6,714 nt of DNA from Clostridia bacterium (GCA_021205485.1 JAJPXK010000029.1:1-6714); one strand, 5' to 3'; counted from the first letter of the stretch, positions 1 to 6,616 are shown. Numbers and translations are program-made. The notes: generated from the letters alone by a model not told the origin.

Positions 1-1
1 C

Positions 2-514
2 AAACGGCTCCGCCTGCAGCTCAACCTTTCGCAGGCTGAACTCGCCGACAGGTGCGAGCTTACAAAGGGATACATTTCTCAGCTTGAAAACGACGTTACT
101 TCGCCGTCTATTGCCACGCTTTGCGATATCCTTGCGGCGTTAGGCACCGACCTCGCCGAGTTTTTTAAACGCGAGGACGACGAACGGATCGTATTCGGCG
201 CCGACGACTTTATCGAAAAACGCCAGGACGGAATGTCGCTTAAATGGATTATCCCTAACGCGCAGAAGAATATTATGGAACCTGTGATGGTTGAACTTCT
301 CGCGGGGGCGGAATCGGGCGAAGACACCCCTCACGAAGGCGAGGAGTTCGGCTACGTCACCGAAGGCAAAATCCGCATAACGCTTGACAAAAAGACCTAT
401 ATCTGCAAGCGGGGCGAAGCCTTTTACTACAAAGCCAGCGTGCCGCATAAAATTTCTAACGCGGGCAAGACAACGGCAAAATATTTATGGATATCATCGC
501 CCCCTAATTTTTGA
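2..514 (+). CDS. XRE-family HTH regulator with C-terminal cupin domain (5' end outside window)
   Basis: Reading frame 2 is open from the window edge to TGA at 512-514, giving 170 residues; only some 7-15 N-terminal residues are probably missing. Residues 1-56 form a Cro/cI-type helix-turn-helix, with LSQAELADRCELTKGYISQL as the DNA-binding core, followed by ENDVTSPSIATL and a closing helix. Residues about 90-168 form a cupin barrel: H111 and E115 in motif 1 (HEGEEFGYVTEG) and H149 in motif 2 (VPHKISN) are likely metal or ligand contacts. This two-domain architecture is that of PuuR-like regulators, and such genes commonly precede potABCD in Bacillota. The 41-base gap to potA suggests co-transcription. 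Inferred role: a cytoplasmic regulator that binds a small ligand, plausibly a polyamine, and controls the transporter operon. Ligand and direction of control cannot be read from the sequence. A start at ATG 233 would remove the HTH and is not credible. Confidence 0.9.
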   Translation, partial: KRLRLQLNLSQAELADRCELTKGYISQLENDVTSPSIATLCDILAALGTDLAEFFKREDDERIVFGADDFIEKRQDGMSLKWIIPNAQKNIMEPVMVELLAGAESGEDTPHEGEEFGYVTEGKIRITLDKKTYICKRGEAFYYKASVPHKISNAGKTTAKYLWISSPPNF

Positions 515-542
515 TAAGGCGGCCTGGCCTGAATAACTTTTT

Positions 543-550
543 AAGGAGAT
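543..550 (+). promoter_or_regulatory. Ribosome binding site deciding the potA start
   Basis: AAGGAGAT lies 5 bases before ATG 556. It selects this start over the in-frame TTG at 511, which overlaps the regulator's stop codon, has no good Shine-Dalgarno sequence, and would add 15 residues not expected in PotA. Confidence 0.8.
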
Positions 551-555
551 TTGCA

Positions 556-2067
556 ATGAATGCTGCAAGCAACAACATCATAGAGCTTATAGACGTATGC
601 AAACAGTTTGACGACACTATAGCCGTAGAACACTTTAACCTTACCGTGCAAAAAGGCGAATTTGTAACGTTTTTAGGCCCTTCCGGCTGCGGTAAAACCA
701 CTACCCTCCGCATGATTGCGGGATTTGACCTTCCTACTTCGGGAAAAATCCTTTTAAACGGCAAGGACATAAGCAACCTGCCGCCTAATAAGCGTCCCGT
801 AAACACAGTATTCCAGCGTTACGCCCTGTTCCCTCACCTGAATGTTTACGAAAACATAGCGTTCGGCCTGCGCCTTAAAAAGACGCCTGTTTCGATAAAA
901 AACAAAAAGGGTGAAACGGCGGTAAAAAACGTACACCTTTCCAAAGAGGAAATAGACGAAAAGGTAAAGCACGTTCTGGATATCGTTGATCTTGCGGGAT
1001 TTGAAAAAAGAAGCGTTTCTACCCTCTCGGGCGGGCAGCAGCAGAGGGTCGCCATAGCGAGGGCCATAGTAAACGAGCCTGAAATTCTCCTTTTGGACGA
1101 ACCTTTAGGCGCGCTGGACCTTAAAATGCGTAAAGAAATGCAGATAGAATTAAAGGAAATGCACAGAAAGCTTGGCATTACCTTTATTTACGTTACGCAC
1201 GACCAGGAAGAAGCCCTTACGATGAGCGACAAAGTTGTTGTTATAAACGACGGCGAAATACAGCAGATAGGCACCCCTACCGACATTTACAACGAGCCGA
1301 TAAACACATTCGTAGCCGACTTTATAGGCGAAAGCAATATCTTCAACGGCGTTATGGTGGATAAATTAAAGGTTAAATTCTGCGGCGCGGCGTTCGACTG
1401 CCTTGACGACTTTGAAACAAACCAGTTTGTAGACGTAGTAGTCCGCCCCGAGGATATAAAAATTTGCTCGCCCGAAGAGGGCCAGCTTAAGGGCACCGTA
1501 ATTTCCACCGTATTTAAAGGCGTCCACTACGAAATCGCCGTACAGGTAGGCAAGTATGAAATTGTTATACAGTCTACCTCTAACGCTCAGACGGGGGCTA
1601 AAATAGGTATGCGGATTGACCCCGACGGCATCCATATAATGAATAAAGTCTACACCGTAAACAGCTACGACGGCGTAATAACAAAAAACAATACGGTAAA
1701 ATTCGGCGACGGCGAATTTGCCTGCGACGTTACCTCGCTGTACAGCGGCTCTCATCTTGACGAAGAGGGCTACCTTATAACGGCCGAAGGCGAAAAAATT
1801 GACCTTACGGGCGTTGAAGTCAACGTTGAGGTTGACGTGCACGACATTACGATGAGCGACGACAGCGAAGAAGGCGGAGCCGAAGGCAAGATAATTTCTA
1901 TGATCTATAAGGGCGACCACTACCGCTATATCGTGCGTACAGAAGAAAACGAAGAAGATTACATTCTCGCCTGCGAAGATTTATGGAACATAGGCGACAG
2001 CGTAAGCCTTATTATCCCCGAAGACAAGATAAAACTGAGTTTTAAGGTTCAGGGTGATAAAAAATGA
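556..2067 (+). CDS. potA: Spermidine/putrescine ABC transporter ATP-binding protein PotA, with duplicated C-terminal regulatory region
   Basis: This is the cytoplasmic ATPase that powers polyamine import through PotB/PotC. It is 503 residues from ATG 556; family members are usually about 350-380. Visible motifs: Walker A GPSGCGKT (41-48), Q-loop Q87, signature LSGGQ (157-161), Walker B ILLLDEP (177-183) and switch H215, so the ATPase site is intact. Residues about 112-130 (Lys-rich, between FGLRLKK and the EEIDEKV helix) look like a short insertion in the helical subdomain. After the nucleotide-binding domain, residues 261-362 form a normal TOBE-type region with the typical VVRPEDI motif (295-301). 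Residues 369-494 repeat the same layout in diverged form: NIFNGV/NSYDGV, VKF/VKF, VRPEDI/VDVHDI, GTVISTVFKGVHY/GKIISMIYKGDHY. The stop codon overlaps the potB start in ATGA. The ATPase identity is very secure. Polyamine specificity rests mainly on the neighbours, since related importers use similar ATPases. Confidence 0.93.
   Translation: MNAASNNIIELIDVCKQFDDTIAVEHFNLTVQKGEFVTFLGPSGCGKTTTLRMIAGFDLPTSGKILLNGKDISNLPPNKRPVNTVFQRYALFPHLNVYENIAFGLRLKKTPVSIKNKKGETAVKNVHLSKEEIDEKVKHVLDIVDLAGFEKRSVSTLSGGQQQRVAIARAIVNEPEILLLDEPLGALDLKMRKEMQIELKEMHRKLGITFIYVTHDQEEALTMSDKVVVINDGEIQQIGTPTDIYNEPINTFVADFIGESNIFNGVMVDKLKVKFCGAAFDCLDDFETNQFVDVVVRPEDIKICSPEEGQLKGTVISTVFKGVHYEIAVQVGKYEIVIQSTSNAQTGAKIGMRIDPDGIHIMNKVYTVNSYDGVITKNNTVKFGDGEFACDVTSLYSGSHLDEEGYLITAEGEKIDLTGVEVNVEVDVHDITMSDDSEEGGAEGKIISMIYKGDHYRYIVRTEENEEDYILACEDLWNIGDSVSLIIPEDKIKLSFKVQGDKK
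2051..2058 (+). promoter_or_regulatory. Ribosome binding site of potB
   Basis: AGGGTGAT, inside the end of potA, lies 5 bases before ATG 2064 and matches the GGTGAT part of the anti-16S complement. With the ATGA overlap it fits translational coupling of potB to potA. Confidence 0.55.
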
Positions 2068-2858
2068 CAAAAATTCGCTTCAACCGCAAACAACTGTGCA
2101 TACCGTACGCGGCGTTTCTCATTCTGTTTGTCATAGCCCCCTTATTGGTTATAATTTACTACGCCTTTACCGACGGAACGGGACAGTTCACTTTTTCTAA
2201 CCTGACGGGGTTCTTTTCCAACACAAACACCTTAGGCACCCTGGTTTACAGCTTCGCCATAGCCATAGTTACCACGCTCGTGTGCCTTGTTATAGCGTAC
2301 CCCGTTTCGTACATTCTCGCAAAGAGCAAAATAAAGAAAAAGTACGTGCTTTTAATGCTCTTTATTATGCCTATGTGGATAAACTTTACCCTGCGAATTA
2401 CGGCGCTTAAAGAAATTCTTACGGCTATAGAGGGAAATATTTCTATGTACCCTTTCCTCAACACCGTAATAGGCATGACGTACGATTTTCTTCCGTTTAT
2501 GATTTTGCCCCTTTACAACTCTTTAAGCAAGCTTGACAACAGCTTGTCTGAGGCCGCCGCCGACCTCGGCGCCAACGGCTTTACAGTATTTATGAGGGTT
2601 ACCCTTCCCCTGTCGGTGCCGGGGATAATTTCCGGCGTGACGATGGTGCTTTTGCCCTCTATGACAAACTACGTTGTTTTAGATATGCTCTACAACAGCA
2701 CTTACATTATGGGCAGCCTTATCGGAAGCTACTTCAGCGCTTACGACTGGAACAACGGGTCTATGATTTCGCTCATTCTGCTCGTTATAATATTTATCGT
2801 AACGCTTGTTACAAACAGATTCAGCGACGACGATTCCGCAAGGAGGACGGCATTATGA
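2064..2858 (+). CDS. potB: Polyamine ABC transporter permease PotB
   Basis: This is one of the two inner-membrane permease subunits forming the polyamine channel with PotC. It has 264 residues, normal for the family. Six hydrophobic segments are visible at about 12-34, 60-85, 94-115, 133-153, 183-206 and 234-252. The cytoplasmic EAA loop reads EAAADLGANG (163-172), with its conserved distal glycine at 187; this loop docks onto the PotA ATPase. Its place directly after potA and before a second permease gives the standard A-B-C-D order, which is why it is called PotB rather than PotC. The start ATG overlaps the potA stop and the end overlaps the potC start, both as ATGA. No inserted or missing segment is apparent, in contrast to the enlarged PotA and PotD. 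Confidence 0.92.
   Translation: MTKIRFNRKQLCIPYAAFLILFVIAPLLVIIYYAFTDGTGQFTFSNLTGFFSNTNTLGTLVYSFAIAIVTTLVCLVIAYPVSYILAKSKIKKKYVLLMLFIMPMWINFTLRITALKEILTAIEGNISMYPFLNTVIGMTYDFLPFMILPLYNSLSKLDNSLSEAAADLGANGFTVFMRVTLPLSVPGIISGVTMVLLPSMTNYVVLDMLYNSTYIMGSLIGSYFSAYDWNNGSMISLILLVIIFIVTLVTNRFSDDDSARRTAL
2840..2846 (+). promoter_or_regulatory. Ribosome binding site of potC
   Basis: AAGGAGG lies inside the 3' end of potB, 8 bases before ATG 2855. It is a full-strength Shine-Dalgarno sequence and fixes the start codon within the ATGA overlap. Confidence 0.8.
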
Positions 2859-3667
2859 AAATTGCAAAAAAGATATGTATCGTCCTGTTCCTCGCCGTTG
2901 TGCTCGCATTTATATATGTACCTATCCTCCTGCTCGCCGTATACAGTTTTACCGACGCGACGATGGTCGGAGGTGCGATAAGCGGATTTTCGTTTGCCAA
3001 TTACGCTACACTGTTTGAAGATTCCGAACTGAGGAATATGATTATCGGAACGATAATCCTCGCATTCGGTTCGGCTCTGCTTTCCACCATTTTAGGCACC
3101 TTAGGCGCCATAGGGGCGTTTTATTGCAAAAAGACGCCGAGGCACCTTATAAATTACGCCAACCAGATTCCCGTAGTCAACGCCGACGTTGTAACAGGCT
3201 TTTCGGTATGCGTGCTGCTTATAGTTATGTTCGGCGTAAGCAAAGATACTTATATTCCCCTTATTATCGGCCACACCGTGCTTTGCTCTCCGTTTGTATA
3301 CCTTTCGGTAATGCCAAAACTTAAACAGATGGACAACAACTTATACGAAGCCGCCTTAGATTTAGGGGCCACCCCTTCGCAGGCTCTTTTCAAAGTGGTT
3401 ATTCCGCAACTTTTGTCCGGAATTTTATCCGGCTTTATGCTGGCCGTAACGTTGTCGCTTGACGACTACTTTATAACCACATATACAAAGCCCTCTACCT
3501 TTAACACGATAAGCACATACGTTGTAAACGCCACAAAGGGAAGCCAGACAGAGATAAAGACGGCTTTATGGGCTCTGTCTACAGTGATTTTTATCATTGT
3601 AGTTGTTGTAGTCATTCTTATGAACGTACTTTCCAAACGTAAAGCCAAGGAGGCGCGCGACATATGA
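2855..3667 (+). CDS. potC: Polyamine ABC transporter permease PotC
   Basis: This is the second inner-membrane permease of the importer, pairing with PotB. It has 270 residues, usual for the family. Hydrophobic segments lie at about 8-31, 62-90, 107-127, 133-153, 187-207 and 238-258, the last followed by a basic tail (KRKAKEAR). The EAA loop reads EAALDLGATP (165-174), with the conserved distal glycine at 189 in LLSGIL. The stretch TLSLDDYFITTY (199-210) is the typical PotC motif after the EAA loop (compare SFDDFVVSYF in E. coli PotC, from memory), which supports calling it PotC rather than a second PotB. The start overlaps potB and the stop overlaps potD, each in ATGA. Confidence 0.92.
   Translation: MKIAKKICIVLFLAVVLAFIYVPILLLAVYSFTDATMVGGAISGFSFANYATLFEDSELRNMIIGTIILAFGSALLSTILGTLGAIGAFYCKKTPRHLINYANQIPVVNADVVTGFSVCVLLIVMFGVSKDTYIPLIIGHTVLCSPFVYLSVMPKLKQMDNNLYEAALDLGATPSQALFKVVIPQLLSGILSGFMLAVTLSLDDYFITTYTKPSTFNTISTYVVNATKGSQTEIKTALWALSTVIFIIVVVVVILMNVLSKRKAKEARDI
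3647..3653 (+). promoter_or_regulatory. Ribosome binding site of potD
   Basis: AAGGAGG in the last codons of potC lies 10 bases before ATG 3664. It is a strong site, as expected for a binding protein needed in excess over the permeases. Confidence 0.75.
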
Positions 3668-5289
3668 GCAAAAAAATAAAAATAGCCGCAACGGCAGTCG
3701 CAGCCGCCTGTCTCTTATGTATGGTACCCTTTTCGGGCTGTTCCGAAACCGAAGACACCGTAACGCTGCGAGTCGCCAACTGGGAAGAATATATCGACCT
3801 CGGCGGCTGGGACGAAGATGAAGTTATAGACCTTGACGGCGAAGAAATTTTCGGCGAAAACAGCGTTGTAGACGACTTTGCGGAATGGTTCAATTCGCAG
3901 GACTATGGCTTTAAAGTAAAAGTTGAGTACTCCACCTTCGGCACCAACGAAGATTTATACAACCAGCTCAATTTAGGCGACGTTTACGACCTTGTCTGCC
4001 CTTCCGAATATATGATAATGAAACTTATGAAGGAAGGCAAACTGCTGAAGTACTCCGATGAGTTTAAAAAAGAGTCCGTTGAAGGCAATTACTATACACA
4101 AGGCGTTTCTGACTATATAATAGAATCTATAAGCGATATAGGCGATTACGACCTTACCGAATACGCCGCCTGCTATATGTGGGGCACCACGGGACTTGTT
4201 TATAACCATGACGAAGTAAACGAAGATGATGTAAGCACATGGTCTATACTTACCAATACCGACTACGAAAAGGCCGTTACCGTAAAAGATAACGTGCGGG
4301 ACGCCTATTTCGCGGCGCTTTCCATTCACTATGCGGAGGAGCTTGACGCGATTAACGCCGACTCCTCGATGACCGAGGACGAGAAAACCGAGGCGAGAAG
4401 CCAGCTTTTAAACGCTACCGACGACGAAACCATCGCCGCCGCGGAAGATATTTTAAAGGACATAAAAGAAAATGTGTACTCCTTTGAAACAGACAGCGGC
4501 AAGTCTGATATGGTTACGGGCAAGGTGCTAGCTAACTTCCAGTGGTCCGGCGACGCCGTATACATTATGGACGAAGCCGACGCCGCGGCAGAGGAGAGCG
4601 AAGACGGAACCGAACTGTGGTTTTCCGTTCCCGACGAAAGCACCAATCTGTGGTTTGACGGCTGGGTTATGCTTAAAGACGGAATTGACGGAAACGCAAA
4701 CAGACAGACCGCCGCAGAAGCGTTTGTCAATTTTATCTCCCGCCCCGATATAGCCGTAAGAAATATGTACTATATCGGCTACACCTCCTCTATCGCGGAC
4801 GAAATGGTATTTGACTACTTTGACTGGTGTTACGGTGTAGTCACCGATAAAAGCGACGAAGATTATTACGAATTTGAAAACATATACGTATACGACGTAA
4901 GCTATTTCTTCGGCGACGACAGCTATATTTATATTGATATGGACACCATTTCGGTAGACGGGGCTGCCGTCACCTACGCCTACTCAAACGACGAATACGT
5001 ATCCGGATACACCGTTTACGAAGGCGGAACGATAAGTTCGGGCAGACAGGTGTTTGCGCAGTACCCTACCACCGAGGTGATTGAACGGAGCGTAATAATG
5101 CAGGACTTCGGCGACGACCTCGCTGCGATAAACCAGATGTGGATAAACGTAAGATGCCTTGACATAACCGACATAAGCGTAACCATTGTAGTTGTTGTTG
5201 CGATAGTTATTGCAGCAATCGTCGCGGCGATATGCCTCTATAGGTTCAGATACAAATTATTCTACAAAAAACGCCGCAAAACAGCGTAA
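3664..5289 (+). CDS. potD: Polyamine-binding lipoprotein PotD, enlarged and with C-terminal membrane anchor
   Basis: This is the extracellular solute-binding subunit that delivers polyamine to PotBC. It has 541 residues against about 348 in E. coli. An N-terminal signal peptide ends in a lipobox-like FSGC with C26; Phe at -3 is unusual. Compared with remembered E. coli PotD, pocket residues are recognisable: W40 and E42 (NWEEYI), S114/Y116 (PSEY), D209-D213 (KDNVRDAY), W294 (QWSGDA), W330 and D332 (LWFDGW), Y373 (IGYTSS) and Q480 (IMQDFG). Extra sequence sits at about 45-69 (acidic), 223-250 (helical, charged) and 385-460 (Tyr- and Asp-rich). Residues about 505-526 are a Val/Ala/Ile membrane helix followed by a basic tail (FRYKLFYKKRRK), predicting an extracellular domain held at both ends. 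The start overlaps the potC stop in ATGA, and a terminator follows. The PotD-family call is strong. The exact ligand (putrescine, spermidine or a related cation) is inferred. Confidence 0.9.
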   Translation: MSKKIKIAATAVAAACLLCMVPFSGCSETEDTVTLRVANWEEYIDLGGWDEDEVIDLDGEEIFGENSVVDDFAEWFNSQDYGFKVKVEYSTFGTNEDLYNQLNLGDVYDLVCPSEYMIMKLMKEGKLLKYSDEFKKESVEGNYYTQGVSDYIIESISDIGDYDLTEYAACYMWGTTGLVYNHDEVNEDDVSTWSILTNTDYEKAVTVKDNVRDAYFAALSIHYAEELDAINADSSMTEDEKTEARSQLLNATDDETIAAAEDILKDIKENVYSFETDSGKSDMVTGKVLANFQWSGDAVYIMDEADAAAEESEDGTELWFSVPDESTNLWFDGWVMLKDGIDGNANRQTAAEAFVNFISRPDIAVRNMYYIGYTSSIADEMVFDYFDWCYGVVTDKSDEDYYEFENIYVYDVSYFFGDDSYIYIDMDTISVDGAAVTYAYSNDEYVSGYTVYEGGTISSGRQVFAQYPTTEVIERSVIMQDFGDDLAAINQMWINVRCLDITDISVTIVVVVAIVIAAIVAAICLYRFRYKLFYKKRRKTA

Positions 5290-5294
5290 AAGAT

Positions 5295-5326
5295 AAAATA
5301 CCTGCCTGAAAAAAGGCAGGTATTTT
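5295..5326. terminator. Bidirectional rho-independent terminator
   Basis: A perfect 13-bp stem (5295-5307 with 5314-5326) encloses a 6-base loop, GAAAAA. On the + strand the stem ends in a run of five T just after potD. On the - strand it ends in TTTT then ATCTTTT, serving the convergent gene, whose TAA (5326-5328) overlaps the last stem base. One element therefore ends both transcripts. Confidence 0.9.
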
Positions 5327-6405
5327 TATATCAGGCTGTAATACAGGGCCACAATGCTTTGCGTTGTTTCGCCGTAGCTTTTTGTACCGCTTGAAACACC
5401 GTTTGATTTTAAAAATAAATCATTGAAAAAGGATGATAAATCGTCGAGCCAGCCTTCGTACTTTGCAAAATGCGACGAGGCGTTTGAGTATTCCGTACGG
5501 CTTTGTTTGTTTATACTGTAATATAGCTCGCTTTGATAATCGCCCGAATTGTTTACAAGGTTTAATGCCGCATACATAAGTCCGCTGTAGCTTATGTATG
5601 CGTCGTCAGAGCATATACAAACAACGTACGCCGCTATATTGGCCTCGCCCTCTACCGCGACCCCTTTCGCGTGAGCCATTTCGTGAGCCATCGTAACGGG
5701 AAACTGATAAGAGGGAATGTTTATGTTGACGTTGGATTCGGCGTAAAAAGGAAAATAAATGCCCGTAATGCCGAGGTAACTCATCGCCACGGATAAAGCC
5801 ACCCTTTTAGGGTTTACGTCGTAAGACGAAAAATAGGAACCGCCTATTTTATCATATTCGTCGTTTAAAATTACTGCCGTTTCGCTGAAAGTATGCGTCG
5901 CTACAACATCGCCGTTTTCGTCACGTTCAAGTTTGGCGGAAACCTCGTTGAGCCTTTCTATAAAATAATTTGCAGCCGCATAAACATCTTCTTCCGTGAC
6001 GGCGTTAATTTCTAGCCCTAAAGCCGAATTAACCGACCGCCTGTTATAAAGAGGGGCGTATAAAAGGCCAAAGGCAAGCAACACACAAAGGACGACTACC
6101 GCCAGACGGTAAAGCCATAAAACAAAGCGGCGGAACTTCTTTTTACATAGAAAAATAATTTCAATAACTGCAAAGGATACGCCACAAAAAATGAGCAGCG
6201 CCGCCGTAACTTCGTAAAAAGAAATCGGAACAGGGTTTGTTATGCGATTTATGATGAAGCTTAAAAATCGGGTGACTCCCCTTGCGTAAACATACTCGGC
6301 AAAGACGGGTATATCCGCAAAAAGATAGACTACGCATACGCAAAGCAAAAGCCAAGCTATAGTTTTACCCCTGCTTTTACGCTTCTTTTTTATAAGCGGT
6401 AACAT
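5326..6405 (-). CDS. DUF3810-like membrane protein with HExxH putative zinc metallopeptidase site
   Basis: The protein has 359 residues. Hydrophobic segments at about 14-33, 63-87 and 96-118 place the long C-terminal part (120-359) on one side of the membrane, most likely outside by the positive-inside pattern (KKKRK at 7-10, KKKFRR at 88-93). The key motif is HEMAHAKGVAVEGEANIAAY (241-260). H241, E242 and H245 form an HExxH zinc site, and E252 or E254 in the following helix is the likely third ligand. The motif, the NPVPISFYE segment after the first helix and the overall layout match DUF3810, as I recall that family; no substrate is established for it to my knowledge. The start is ATG 6405: an in-frame TGA lies 15 bases upstream, and the next ATG is only at residue 209. 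No Shine-Dalgarno sequence precedes it. It converges on the pot operon and shares its terminator; I see no functional link. The protease role is inferred from the motif alone. Confidence 0.85.
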   Translation of the reverse strand: MLPLIKKKRKSRGKTIAWLLLCVCVVYLFADIPVFAEYVYARGVTRFLSFIINRITNPVPISFYEVTAALLIFCGVSFAVIEIIFLCKKKFRRFVLWLYRLAVVVLCVLLAFGLLYAPLYNRRSVNSALGLEINAVTEEDVYAAANYFIERLNEVSAKLERDENGDVVATHTFSETAVILNDEYDKIGGSYFSSYDVNPKRVALSVAMSYLGITGIYFPFYAESNVNINIPSYQFPVTMAHEMAHAKGVAVEGEANIAAYVVCICSDDAYISYSGLMYAALNLVNNSGDYQSELYYSINKQSRTEYSNASSHFAKYEGWLDDLSSFFNDLFLKSNGVSSGTKSYGETTQSIVALYYSLI

Positions 6406-6411
6406 AAATTC

Positions 6412-6439
6412 ATTATATCACAATTTTTACGTTTTTGAA
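6412..6439 (-). promoter_or_regulatory. Extended -10 promoter of the DUF3810-like gene
   Basis: On the - strand TGATATAAT (6412-6420) is a perfect TGnTATAAT extended -10. A weak -35 candidate, TTCAAA (6434-6439), lies 16 bases upstream. Only six bases (GAATTT) separate TATAAT from ATG, so the transcript should start at or near the A of the start codon. Confidence 0.65.
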
Positions 6440-6574
6440 TAGTTTCTGCCCGATTTTTATCGAAATTTATCATTTTTAAGCGATTTATATAGTACTATGC
6501 GTGATATAATCGCTCTGAAACCATGTGTTTTAAATTGCATTTATCGCCTCCCCTCGATTCCCGCATTGCTCGTT

Positions 6575-6616
6575 ATAAAAATTCCTCTGGCCGACTACTG
6601 TCGGCCAGAGGAATTT
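6575..6616 (-). terminator. Rho-independent terminator of the tRNA-Arg gene
   Basis: A perfect 17-bp stem (6579-6595 with 6600-6616) closes a 4-base loop. On the - strand it is followed by a T run (five T at 6581-6577, partly within the stem) and then ATAACG. The first stem base is the terminal A of the tRNA CCA, so the hairpin abuts the tRNA with no spacer. On the + strand no T run follows, so it acts in one direction only. Confidence 0.88.

Noticed and set aside
511..555. Longer PotA starting at TTG 511
   Set aside because: ATG 556 has AAGGAGAT at 5-base spacing and the added 15 residues do not resemble PotA. The overlap with the regulator's stop looks accidental.
1366..1920. Open frame of 184 codons on the - strand inside potA
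   Set aside because: It is a shadow of the potA codon pattern (frequent Tyr, Val, Phe), without a ribosome binding site or any recognisable domain.
4329..4730. Open frame of 133 codons on the - strand inside potD
   Set aside because: It is Ser/Ala-rich text antisense to the acidic potD codons, with no domain and no start signal.
3595..5198. 15-base repeat CATTGTAGTTGTTGT at 3595-3609 (potC) and 5184-5198 (potD)
   Set aside because: Both copies encode Ile/Val-rich membrane helices. Similarity beyond the 15 bases is poor, so shared Val codon use explains it better than a duplicated helix.
6573..6616. The 17-bp hairpin as a terminal inverted repeat of a mobile element
   Set aside because: It is a tight hairpin with a 4-base loop directly after the tRNA CCA and ends in T on the - strand, so it is a terminator.
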